Shown piece after piece: positions 15,438 through 22,833 of a stretch of 33,330 nucleotides of DNA (its first letter is position 1; every line of letters begins with the position of its first letter). The notes under the pieces were generated by a model. It was not told where the DNA came from. It ran no database searches and saw only the letters and a list, made by a program, of their open reading frames with translations. The translations under genes and the position numbers were made by a program. Source of the DNA: Schlegelella_A sp035995885 (lineage in GTDB: Bacteria > Pseudomonadota > Gammaproteobacteria > Burkholderiales > Burkholderiaceae_C); the NCBI GenBank assembly GCA_035995885.1, contig DASYKC010000013.1, positions 1-33,330 on the forward strand, read 5' to 3'.

Positions 15438-17294
15438 ATGTACATGCGGTTCTTCGGCCTGAAGCAGCAGCCTTTCTCGCTCGCGCCGGACCCGCGCTAC
15501 CTGTACATGAGCAAGCGCCACCGCGAGGCGCTGGCGCACCTGCTCTACGGCGTCGGCGGCGGCGGCGGCTTCGTCCTGCTCTCGGGCGAGATCGGCGCCG
15601 GCAAGACGACGGTCTGCCGCTGCTTCCTCGAACAGATCCCGAAGCGCTGCAACGTCGCCTACATCTTCAACCCGAAGCTCACGGTGATGGAGCTGCTGAA
15701 GACGGTTTGCGACGAGTTCCACATTCCGGAGCCGCCGGCCGACGCGCCGGCGCCCACCGTCAAGACCTACGTCGACGCGCTCAACGGCTTCCTGCTGGAG
15801 ACGCACGCGGTCGGCCAGAACAACGTCCTCATCATCGACGAGGCGCAGATGCTCTCGGCCGACGTGCTCGAGCAGCTGCGCCTCCTCACCAACCTCGAGA
15901 CCAGCGAGAGAAAGCTGCTGCAGATCGTCCTCATCGGCCAGCCCGAGCTGCGCACGATGCTCGAGCGGCCCGAGCTCGAGCAGCTCGCGCAACGCGTCAT
16001 CGCGCGCTTTCACCTGAACGCGCTCTCGGCCAAGGAGACCGAGCACTACATCCGCCACCGCCTCTCGGTCGCCGGCATGACGCGGGCGATCCCGTTCGAC
16101 CACAAGGCGCTGCAGCGGATCCACGAGCTCACGCGCGGCGTGCCGAGACGGATCAACCTGCTCTGCGATCGCGTCATGCTCGGCGCCTACGCGCACGGCC
16201 GACACAACATCGACATCCCGATGATCGAGAAGGCCGGCCGCGAGGTGTTCGGCCGCTCGACCTCGGCGGCGCCGGATCGCTCGCGCCTCGGCAGCCGCGC
16301 CGGCGTCGGCATCGTCGTCGCCACCGGCCTGGCTTTGGCGGCGCTGATCGGCTTGGCGATCTACGGGGGCTGGCGCCAGGCGGTGGCGCCGACGTCCGTG
16401 GCGGCGGCGGGGCCGGCCTCGACGCCGGCGACGAGCGCGTCGCGACCGTCGTCGTCGGCCGCTGCCGGAGCCGCGTCGCGGCCGACAAGCCCGGGCGCCA
16501 GCGCTGCCGGCGCGGTCGGCCCGGGCGCGGCCACCGTGGCGGCCGCGCCGTCGACGATCGCGGCGACGTCGCTCCTCGCGGCACCCGCGACGCGTGCGCC
16601 TCGCGCCGGCGCGACGGCTTCATCGCCGGCTTCCCCGGCACCTGTCGCCGCGACCCCGGCGCCGGTCGCGCCGCTCGACGCGGCGACGCTCCGCGCCCAG
16701 CTCAAGACCTTCGGCGTCGACGAGAAGTCGGCGTGGCGCGACCTGCTGCCGATGTGGGGAATCGATGCCGGCGACGGCGATCCGTGCGCGGCCGCGGCGC
16801 GGCGCCAGATCCGCTGCTCGAAATTCAGCGCGACGCTGCCGATGGTGCGCAGCCTGGCGCGCCCCGGCCTGGTCTGGCTGCGCGACGACACCGGCCGCAG
16901 CACGACGGCGGTCCTGGTCGCCCTCAACGACAAGACGGCGACGCTGCGTGCCGGCGACGAGACGCTGGCCGTTCAGGCGGGCGCGCTGGCCAAGGTCTGG
17001 CACGGCGAGTTCGCGACGGCGTGGCGGCTGCCGCCGGGCTACGTCACGGCGGTCGCCGAAGGCGCCTCGGGGCCGATCGTCGACCGGCTGGCGACGCAGA
17101 TCGCCGGCTTCGCGGGCGAGCCGGCGCCGCCGCCGGGCCAGACGATGGACGCCGAGCTGCGCGCCAAGGTCGCCAAGTTCCAGGCGGCGCACGGACTGCC
17201 GTCGCTCGGCCGCGCCGGGCCGACGACCTTCATGCAGATCAATCGCGCGACCGGCGTCGACGAGCCGCGCCTCGCCGACGACGCCGCGCGCTGA
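15438..17294 (+). CDS. gspA: GspA/ExeA-type AAA ATPase with peptidoglycan-binding domain
   Basis: This 618-residue inner-membrane protein matches ExeA/GspA, which with GspB helps place the type II secretion secretin in the cell wall. The cytosolic AAA domain opens with the family signature MYMRFFGLKQQPFSLAPDPR, has Walker A GEIGAGKT (50-57) and Walker B VLIIDEAQ (130-137), and ends with the RGVPRRINLLCDRVMLGAY sensor region. A single membrane helix lies at about 290-310, followed by a linker of about 110 residues rich in Ala, Pro, Ser and Thr. The periplasmic end resembles the GspA C-terminus, with a peptidoglycan-binding repeat near the end (AELRAKVAKFQAAHGL). gspB follows after 18 bp. No other gsp genes are in the window. 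Confidence 0.92.
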   Translation: MYMRFFGLKQQPFSLAPDPRYLYMSKRHREALAHLLYGVGGGGGFVLLSGEIGAGKTTVCRCFLEQIPKRCNVAYIFNPKLTVMELLKTVCDEFHIPEPPADAPAPTVKTYVDALNGFLLETHAVGQNNVLIIDEAQMLSADVLEQLRLLTNLETSERKLLQIVLIGQPELRTMLERPELEQLAQRVIARFHLNALSAKETEHYIRHRLSVAGMTRAIPFDHKALQRIHELTRGVPRRINLLCDRVMLGAYAHGRHNIDIPMIEKAGREVFGRSTSAAPDRSRLGSRAGVGIVVATGLALAALIGLAIYGGWRQAVAPTSVAAAGPASTPATSASRPSSSAAAGAASRPTSPGASAAGAVGPGAATVAAAPSTIAATSLLAAPATRAPRAGATASSPASPAPVAATPAPVAPLDAATLRAQLKTFGVDEKSAWRDLLPMWGIDAGDGDPCAAAARRQIRCSKFSATLPMVRSLARPGLVWLRDDTGRSTTAVLVALNDKTATLRAGDETLAVQAGALAKVWHGEFATAWRLPPGYVTAVAEGASGPIVDRLATQIAGFAGEPAPPPGQTMDAELRAKVAKFQAAHGLPSLGRAGPTTFMQINRATGVDEPRLADDAAR

Positions 17295-17312
17295 GCCCGG
17301 GGACGAACCGCC

Positions 17313-18074
17313 ATGTCGTACATCCTCGATGCCCTGCGCCGCGCCGAGGCCGAGCGCGAGCGCGGCGCGGTGCCGAGCCTGCAATCGCAACAGCATGCGA
17401 TCGCCGACGACGACGCCCGGGCCGCGCGGCCGCGAACGCTCGTCGGGGCGATCGTCGCGCTCGCCGTCGCCCTGATCGGCGTGCTGGCCTGGAATTTCCT
17501 CGCCGGCCCCGCGGCGCCGACCCGTGCGCCGATCGAAGGATCGATCAGTCCGGTGCCTGCGCCGCTGCCGACGCTGCCGGTCGCGCCGGCGACGCTGCCG
17601 CCGGCCGTGACGACGGCGACGCCGACGAATGCGCCGGCGCCGCCGGTGACGACGATATTGCCCACGCTTCCATCCACGGCAGCGCCGGCGCCGCCCACTG
17701 CAACGGCGCCGACTGCCGCCATCGCGCCGCCGGCGACCCGAACCGCCACCGACCTGCGGCGCGCTGCGGGCAAGCCCGCCACTGCAGCGAGCGCTGCGGC
17801 CCCGACCGGCGCCCCAGGCGCGACCACGGCGACGACGGGCGAGAACCGCGTCTACATGCAGTCGGAGCTGCCCGAGGAGATCCGCCGCGATCTGCCGAAA
17901 GTCGTCGTCGGTGGCTCGAGCTACTCGGGCGACGCGGCGAGCCGGATGGTGATGATCAACGGCCAGGTCTTCCACGAAGGCGACCGCCTCGCGCCCGGCC
18001 TCGTGCTCGAGCGCATCCGGCTGAAGTCGGCGGTGCTGGCCTTCAAGGGCTGGCGCTACGAAGTCGTGTTCTAG
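17313..18074 (+). CDS. gspB: GspB, type II secretion assembly factor
   Basis: The 253-residue protein begins with the conserved MSYILDALRRAEAERERG, has one membrane helix (about 42-64), a linker of about 120 residues made largely of Ala, Pro and Thr, and a C-terminal periplasmic T2SSB domain. That domain includes LPEEIRRDLPKVVVGG, SRMVMINGQVFHEGDRL and LVLERIRLKSAVLAFKGWRYEV. GspB partners GspA in the inner membrane to reach through the peptidoglycan and help assemble the secretin. Gene order and 18-bp spacing with gspA fit the usual two-gene operon. Confidence 0.92.
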   Translation: MSYILDALRRAEAERERGAVPSLQSQQHAIADDDARAARPRTLVGAIVALAVALIGVLAWNFLAGPAAPTRAPIEGSISPVPAPLPTLPVAPATLPPAVTTATPTNAPAPPVTTILPTLPSTAAPAPPTATAPTAAIAPPATRTATDLRRAAGKPATAASAAAPTGAPGATTATTGENRVYMQSELPEEIRRDLPKVVVGGSSYSGDAASRMVMINGQVFHEGDRLAPGLVLERIRLKSAVLAFKGWRYEVVF

Positions 18075-18108
18075 CCGACGAACGGCGATAGCCGGCGCCG
18101 CCCGAACG

Positions 18109-18209
18109 CGGCCGTCGAAATTTCACGGCCGGCATCGATTCCTACGCGAAGACCTCGTCTTCGCCTGCGCGGTTTCATCCTTGCGCGCACAGGTCGATTC
18201 CTAGAATCG
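18109..18209. promoter_or_regulatory. Three hairpins and a repeated decamer between gspB and a lipoprotein gene
   Basis: The 184-bp gap 18075-18258 holds three inverted repeats. The first is CGGCCGT/ACGGCCG (18109-18115 and 18125-18131, 9-base loop). The second is GCGAAGAC/GTCTTCGC (18146-18153 and 18157-18164, 3-base loop, perfect). The third is CGATTC/GAATCG (18195-18200 and 18204-18209). The decamer TCGATTCCTA occurs at 18135-18144 and 18194-18203. The first hairpin may end gspB transcription although no T-run follows; the others look like operator or leader structure for the next gene. Confidence 0.45.
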
Positions 18210-18258
18210 AGCCCACTCATCGCCGCACCTGCGCCCTTCATCCAACGCCGCTTCGAAC

Positions 18259-19467
18259 ATGACTCTTGCCGCTCGCTCCCTGAAGTTCGCCTCGCTCACC
18301 ATCGCCGCCCTGCTGGTCGCCTGTGGCGGCGGCGGAGGCGGCGGATCAGCCGGCGGCGGCGTGACGATCACCGACGCCGGAATGCTCAAGCTCGCCCTCA
18401 CCGACGCGCCGTCGTGCGGCTACGACCACATCAACGTCACGGTGCAGAAGGTCCGCGTCCACCCGAGCAGCAGCGCGGTCGATGCTGATCCGGGCTGGTC
18501 GGAAGTGACGCTGAGCCCGGCGCAGCGGATCGACCTGCTCTCGCTCACCAACGGCAACGTGCTCGAGCTCGGCCAGGTGACGCTGCCGGTCGGCACGTAC
18601 CGGCAGATGAGCCTCGTCCTCGCCGCCAACGACGCGACCAATCCGCTCGCCAATGCCGTGACGCCGGTGGCGCGCGCCGAGACGGCGCTGGCCACGCCGG
18701 CCGGTCTGCAGGCGGGGCTCAAGCTCGCCGTCGCCATCGACATCGCCAAGGACCAGGTCTCCGACTACGTGCTCGACTTCGATGCCTGCGATTCGGTCCT
18801 GCGCCTCGGCCAGAGCGGCAACTACGACCTCAGCCCGCGCTATTCGATCGTCCGCCGCGTCTCGAGCACCGGCATGCGGGTCACGGGCTTCGTCGCGACG
18901 ACGCTCGATCCGTCGACGACGCGCGTCTCGCTGCAGGCGAACGGCACGACGATCCGCTCGACGCCGCCCGACGCGAACGGCCACTTCGTCCTCTACCCGG
19001 TGCCTGCCGGAACCTACGACCTCGTCGTCAGCGCCCTCGGCCGCGTCACCGCGGTCGTCACCGGCGTTCCGGTCGCCGATGCCACGTCGACCGATCTCAA
19101 CCCGAGCACGGCGCCGATCGATCCCGCGGTCTCGATCACGCACACCGCGGCCGGCACCGTCAGCACCGGAACGACGCCGGTCGATGCGACGATCAAGGTG
19201 ATCAAGAAGTACACCGGCGGCCCGAACGTCGTCGTCGCCGGTGCGCCGGTCGACGCGAGCACCGGCGGCCTGGCCTACACGCTCTCGAACGGCGCGCCGG
19301 TGCGAGCCCCGTTCACGGCCAACAATGCGGCGCTCGTGTTCACGACCGACAGCACGCCGCCGACCGGCCGGTTCACGATCGCCGCGACGTCGGGCGCGAC
19401 GACGAAGACCGCCGACATCGACGCCACCAACGGCGACCCGGCACCGGTCGCGTTCACCTTCCCCTGA
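18259..19467 (+). CDS. DUF4382-type lipoprotein
   Basis: The 402-residue product has a lipoprotein signal ending in LLVAC (acylated C22) and then a run of seven glycines, a flexible tether. Residues about 40-200 match the DUF4382 pattern: GMLKLALTDAPSCGYDHINVTVQKVRVH, then a hydrophobic core with LLSLTNGNVLELGQVTLPVGTYRQMSLVL and an aspartate-rich DFDACDSVLRLG. A carboxypeptidase-regulatory-like beta sandwich follows (HFVLYPVPAGTYDLVVSALGRVTAVVTGVPV). This architecture suggests a surface or periplasmic protein that binds a ligand or wall component. No catalytic residues are evident and the function is unknown. C177 and C56 may form a disulfide. Confidence 0.88.
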   Translation: MTLAARSLKFASLTIAALLVACGGGGGGGSAGGGVTITDAGMLKLALTDAPSCGYDHINVTVQKVRVHPSSSAVDADPGWSEVTLSPAQRIDLLSLTNGNVLELGQVTLPVGTYRQMSLVLAANDATNPLANAVTPVARAETALATPAGLQAGLKLAVAIDIAKDQVSDYVLDFDACDSVLRLGQSGNYDLSPRYSIVRRVSSTGMRVTGFVATTLDPSTTRVSLQANGTTIRSTPPDANGHFVLYPVPAGTYDLVVSALGRVTAVVTGVPVADATSTDLNPSTAPIDPAVSITHTAAGTVSTGTTPVDATIKVIKKYTGGPNVVVAGAPVDASTGGLAYTLSNGAPVRAPFTANNAALVFTTDSTPPTGRFTIAATSGATTKTADIDATNGDPAPVAFTFP

Positions 19468-19488
19468 GCGAACGGCGCCGCAGGCGCC

Positions 19489-19566
19489 TTCCTCCGGGGA
19501 CCCGGCGCCGCCGGGTGGCGTTCCGCCGGGCACCCGACCCCGCCGGGCGGGTTCCTCCGGGCACCG
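19489..19566. repeat. Three imperfect tandem GC-rich repeats
   Basis: The 15-base core TTCCTCCGGGCACCC, with one or two changes per copy, occurs at 19489-19503, 19521-19535 and 19552-19566, giving a period of 31-32 bp. The flanking bases of each unit (GCCGCCGGG-like) are also repeated. The array fills most of the 121-bp gap between two lipoprotein genes. Units can fold because CCGGG and CCCGG alternate. It may be a degenerate minisatellite or a terminator-like structure. Confidence 0.7.
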
Positions 19567-19588
19567 TCGTTGCCAAGTCCGAGAGGCC

Positions 19589-20035
19589 ATGACGCGACCG
19601 CATTCCTTCGCTTCCACTTTCTTCGTCGCCGTCGCAACGCTCGCCCTCGTCGGCTGCAATCGGAGCGCCGCGCCCGGCGCCGATTCGACGCAGGCGACCG
19701 GCAGCACGGTGCAGGCGACGCCGCCCGGCGCCGCCTCGTCGACGCCGCTGCCGGTGTCGCCGGCCGGCCTGACCAATTCATCGACCGCCAGCAAGGGCAG
19801 CGACCTCAGCAACTCGACGAGCGCCACGGGCAGCAGCAACACCTACCAGCCGCCGAGCAGCGACAACCCGGCGCCGGCGGCGACGGCGGCCGCCTCGGCC
19901 GGCAACTCCGCATCGGCGGCGCGCGCGAGCGTGTCGTCGCAGACGCGCGGCACCAGCCCGCCGCCGAACGACGGCACGCTGCCGCGCGGCACCGAAGGCA
20001 GCACCGGATCGCGCGGCGGCGCCGGCAAGAGCTGA
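19589..20035 (+). CDS. Small Ser/Thr/Ala-rich lipoprotein
   Basis: This 148-residue product has a lipoprotein signal (FFVAVATLALVGC, acylated C23). The rest is of low complexity, dominated by Ser, Thr, Ala, Pro and Gly and ending in GSTGSRGGAGKS. Apart from the lipidated residue there is no cysteine, and no fold is recognisable. It could be a flexible surface protein or a spacer that interacts with the wall. The reading frame is supported by a credible lipobox and by GAGAGG just before the ATG. No family is recognised. Confidence 0.72.
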   Translation: MTRPHSFASTFFVAVATLALVGCNRSAAPGADSTQATGSTVQATPPGAASSTPLPVSPAGLTNSSTASKGSDLSNSTSATGSSNTYQPPSSDNPAPAATAAASAGNSASAARASVSSQTRGTSPPPNDGTLPRGTEGSTGSRGGAGKS

Positions 20036-20210
20036 GGCGCGGCGGAGCGCGCCGATCGGGTTGCCGCCGATGCGGCCGCGCGTCGTCAAGGTGAGACGGC
20101 GCCCAGCACGCCGGCGAGAATCGCACGACGCCGAGCGAGCGATTCGAGGAGTCGCAGCGGCGTGCGCTTGGTGGAGGTCGCCGAACACGATGCGAAGTCT
20201 CGGAGCTTCG
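20036..20210. other. Gap before the TolB-like lipoprotein gene
   Basis: This 175-bp stretch carries no credible gene. I see an inverted pair AATCGC/GCGATT around 20116-20145 and two ribosome-binding sites near its end (GGAGG at 20173-20177 and GGAG at 20202-20205), which serve alternative starts of the next gene. No promoter can be assigned. Confidence 0.4.
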
Positions 20211-21122
20211 ATGCGCACGGGTCTTGCCGCCGCGCCCGTCGTGGCACGAGTCGCGACCGCGCTCGCTGCGGTCTGCCTGGTCGCGTGCGGCAGCAGCACC
20301 GCCGAGGCGCCGCCCGGCGCGCCTGCGGCGGTCGCGCACGAGGTCGCGCTCGCCGGCTACGACGGCATCGCGATGGAGCCGTTCGTGAGCCGCGACGGGC
20401 GCTTCCTCCTCTTCAACAACTCGAACGATCCCGCCGCCAACACCGACCTGCACTTCGCACGCCGAGTCGACGACCTGCGCTGGACCTACGGCGGCCCGAT
20501 CGGCGGCGCCAACACCGCGACGCTCGAAGGAACGCCGACGATGGACCGCGCCGGCCGCCTCTTCTTCGTGTCGGTGCGCAGCTATGCGCAGACCGCGTGC
20601 ACGATCCACTCGGCGCAGTTCGCCGATGGCGTCGCGAGCGATGTTCGCCTCGTCGACTCGATCTGCCGGCACGAGCCCGGCGTCGTCAACTTCGACGTCG
20701 ACATCGACGCCTCGGGAACGGTGCTGACCTTCGTCGACAGCCATTTCGGCAGCAACGGCCTGCCGCTGGACGCGGTGCTCGTGATGGCGCGCTGGGACGG
20801 CACGCAGTTCGTTCGCCGCGGCGACAGCGCCGTCGTCCTCGCCGCCGTCAACCGCGCCGACGCGCTCCAGTACGCGCCGGCGCTCTCGGCCGATCACCTG
20901 ACGCTCTGGTTCACTCGCGTCGCCTCGGTCACGGGACGCGATTCGCCGCAGATCTGGCGCGCGCGCCGGGCGAGCGAGAGCGCGCCCTTCGAGACGCCGG
21001 TCAGGATCGACGGGCTCGGCGATTTCGTCGAGGCGCCGGCGCTGAGCGCGGACGAGAAGCTGCTCTACTTCCATCGCAAGGTCGGCGCCGGCTTTCGCAT
21101 CTTCGCGGTCGAGACGCCGTAG
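20211..21122 (+). CDS. TolB/PD40-like beta-propeller lipoprotein
   Basis: This 303-residue protein has a lipoprotein signal ending LVAC (C26). It contains several blades of the PD40/WD40-like type: EPFVSRDGRFLLFNNSND, GTPTMDRAGRLFFVSVR, YAPALSADHLTLWFTR and EAPALSADEKLLYFHRK. These resemble the blades of TolB, which bind proteins or ligands in the periplasm. I chose the ATG at 20211 because GGAG lies five bases upstream and the signal peptide is then compact; an ATG at 20190 is possible. A specific function cannot be assigned. It is the third of three consecutive lipoprotein genes. Confidence 0.82.
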   Translation: MRTGLAAAPVVARVATALAAVCLVACGSSTAEAPPGAPAAVAHEVALAGYDGIAMEPFVSRDGRFLLFNNSNDPAANTDLHFARRVDDLRWTYGGPIGGANTATLEGTPTMDRAGRLFFVSVRSYAQTACTIHSAQFADGVASDVRLVDSICRHEPGVVNFDVDIDASGTVLTFVDSHFGSNGLPLDAVLVMARWDGTQFVRRGDSAVVLAAVNRADALQYAPALSADHLTLWFTRVASVTGRDSPQIWRARRASESAPFETPVRIDGLGDFVEAPALSADEKLLYFHRKVGAGFRIFAVETP

Positions 21123-21194
21123 CGACGCGTCGGGTGCAGTGCGGCGCCGACCGTTCGATGCCGCGTGTCCGGCATGGCTGCCAGGATGGCCGCC

Positions 21195-21230
21195 CCGACG
21201 CCGACGCCGATGCCGATGCCGACGCCGACC
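21195..21230 (+). repeat. Hexanucleotide microsatellite before trxC
   Basis: Six consecutive six-base units of the form CCGAYG (the last is CCGACC) fill 21195-21230. They lie in the 183-bp gap between the TolB-like gene and trxC, about 75 bp before the trxC start. Copy-number change here would alter the leader length but no coding frame, unless an upstream ATG at 21165, in frame with trxC, is used. Confidence 0.8.
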
Positions 21231-21305
21231 GCATCGTCGCCGTTTCCCCGTCAAGGTCTTGCCGGCGCGGCTACGCTGCGTCAATCGTCTGGACTGGAGC
21301 CCGCC

Positions 21306-21749
21306 ATGCTCGTCGTCTGCCACAAGTGCGCCGCCCTCAACCGCGTCCCGGACGAGCGCGCCGGCGAGGACCCGGTCTGCGCCAAGTGCGGCACGCCGCT
21401 CCTCGACGGCGCGCCGGTGACGCTGGCCGACGCCACCTTCGCCCGCTACGTCGAACGCACCGACCTGCCGGTGGTCGTCGACTTCTGGGCGACGTGGTGC
21501 GGCCCGTGCCGCGTCATGGCGCCGCAGTTCGAGGCCGCCGCGCGCCAGCTCAAGGGCCGGGCGATCCTCGCCAAGGTCGACAGCGACGCCAGCCCGCAGA
21601 CCTCGGCGCGCTTCGCGATCCGCAGCATCCCGACGATGGTGATGCTCGATCACGGCCGCGAGGTCAAGCGCCAGTCGGGCGCCGTGCAGGCGGCGCAGAT
21701 CGTCGCCTGGGTGACGTCGGCGTTGAAGCCCGCCACCGCCCCGGCCTAG
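21306..21749 (+). CDS. trxC: Thioredoxin 2 (zinc-binding N-terminus)
   Basis: The 147-residue cytosolic protein reduces disulfides and is typically important under oxidative stress. It has an N-terminal zinc ribbon, C5-x2-C8 (CHKC) and C25-x2-C28 (CAKC), which is diagnostic of Trx2, then a thioredoxin fold with active site W64-C65-G-P-C68 in FWATWCGPCRVMAP and the cis-proline in SIPTMVML. GGAG lies about seven bases before the ATG at 21306. An upstream in-frame ATG at 21165 would add a Pro/Thr-rich extension translated from a microsatellite and is unlikely. Confidence 0.95.
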   Translation: MLVVCHKCAALNRVPDERAGEDPVCAKCGTPLLDGAPVTLADATFARYVERTDLPVVVDFWATWCGPCRVMAPQFEAAARQLKGRAILAKVDSDASPQTSARFAIRSIPTMVMLDHGREVKRQSGAVQAAQIVAWVTSALKPATAPA

Positions 21750-21816
21750 CGTCAGCCCCGATGGCCGGTGCGGCGCCGGTCCGCACAATCGATCGCACGA
21801 CAACGGGGGCGAGGCC

Positions 21817-22710
21817 ATGGCAGCGATCGGTTTCATCGGCGCATCGGGATTGATGGGCCACGGCATGGCGAAGAACCTGCTCGCCAAGGGCCACGAGCTC
21901 GCGCTCACCGTCCACCGCAACCGCGAGCGCATCGCCGACCTGCTCGGCGCCGGCGCCAGGGAATGCGGCTCGGCGGCCGACCTCGCGGCGGCGAGCGAGA
22001 TCGTCTTTCTCTGCGTCACCGGCTCGCCTCAGGTCGAGGCGTCGCTGGGCGGCCCGTCGGGCCTGCTCGCGGGCGCCAGGCGCGGCCTCGTCGTCGTCGA
22101 CTGCTCGACCAGCGAGCCCGATTCGACGGCGCGCCTGCGCGCGACCTGTGCCGCCGCCGGCGTCGAGCTCGTCGACGCGCCGCTCGCGCGCACGCCGATC
22201 GAGGCCGAGGCCGGCAAGCTGAACGTGATGGTCGGCGCCGACGCCGCCACCTTCGCCAGGCTCGAACCGGTGCTGCGCGCCTTCGCCGAGAACATCTTCC
22301 ACGTCGGCGGCCCGGGCGCCGGCCACATCATCAAGCTGCTCAACAACTTCATCGCCCAGGCGATCTGCACCGCCACCGCCGAGGCGTTCGCGGTCGGCCA
22401 GCGCGCCGGCATCGAGCCGCAGAAGCTGGTCGACATCGTTTCGATGGGCGCGGTGAACTCGGGCCTGTTCCAGATGATGTCGAAGACGCTGCAGGGCGAC
22501 ATGGGCGCGCTCAAGTTCGAGCTCGACAACGCCAGGAAAGACGTCCGCTACTACACCCATCTCGCCGAGGGCCTGGCGATTCCCACGATCGTCGGCGAGG
22601 CCGTGCATCAGTCGCTCGTCCTCGCGAGCGCGCTCGGTCACGGCAGAAAATACGTCCCGTCCCTGGTCGAAGCCCAGGAGCAACTCACTGGCGCCAAGCT
22701 CGTGCCTTAG
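21817..22710 (+). CDS. Beta-hydroxyacid dehydrogenase (HIBADH/TSA-reductase family)
   Basis: The 297-residue protein is an NAD(P)-dependent beta-hydroxyacid dehydrogenase, the family of 3-hydroxyisobutyrate dehydrogenase and tartronate semialdehyde reductase. It shows the cofactor loop GFIGASGLMG (5-14), VDCSTSEP (94-101), GGPGAGHIIKLLNN with catalytic K173, and a normal C-terminal helical domain. The substrate signature is unusual: where most members read DAPVSGG, this one has DAPLART (120-126). The RT pair recalls sulfolactaldehyde reductase YihU. A glycerate kinase some kilobases away would fit a tartronate-semialdehyde role instead. The substrate is therefore left open. Confidence 0.92.
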   Translation: MAAIGFIGASGLMGHGMAKNLLAKGHELALTVHRNRERIADLLGAGARECGSAADLAAASEIVFLCVTGSPQVEASLGGPSGLLAGARRGLVVVDCSTSEPDSTARLRATCAAAGVELVDAPLARTPIEAEAGKLNVMVGADAATFARLEPVLRAFAENIFHVGGPGAGHIIKLLNNFIAQAICTATAEAFAVGQRAGIEPQKLVDIVSMGAVNSGLFQMMSKTLQGDMGALKFELDNARKDVRYYTHLAEGLAIPTIVGEAVHQSLVLASALGHGRKYVPSLVEAQEQLTGAKLVP

Positions 22711-22764
22711 CACGAGCCCGGCGCCAGCGAGCCGCTCTGCTCCGCGCTGCGCGCTGCGCTCTCA

Positions 22765-22833
22765 CAGGATGGCTCCCTCCCTGCTTCGCTCCCCTCCCTC
22801 CGCGAGGGAGGGGCGGACTCCTCCGGAGTCCCT
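22765..22833 (+). repeat. 69-bp bipartite hairpin element, left copy
   Basis: This copy matches the reverse complement of 24008-24076 at 63 of 69 positions with no gaps. It holds two perfect hairpins: CCCCTCCCTC/GAGGGAGGGG (22791-22800 and 22804-22813) and GGACTCC/GGAGTCC (22815-22821 and 22825-22831), each with a three-base loop. Within the hairpin part the copies differ only in the loops. The element supplies the MFS ATG and its first 20 or so codons. Confidence 0.9.

Noticed and set aside
12719..15445. Long minus-strand open frame opposite the TonB receptor (908 codons)
   Set aside because: Same reason: it mirrors the codon bias of the real gene and shows no family motif.
21165..21305. 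N-terminal extension of thioredoxin 2 from an upstream ATG
   Set aside because: The extension is a Pro/Thr-rich translation of a microsatellite, and the ATG at 21306 has a good ribosome-binding site and begins directly at the zinc ribbon.
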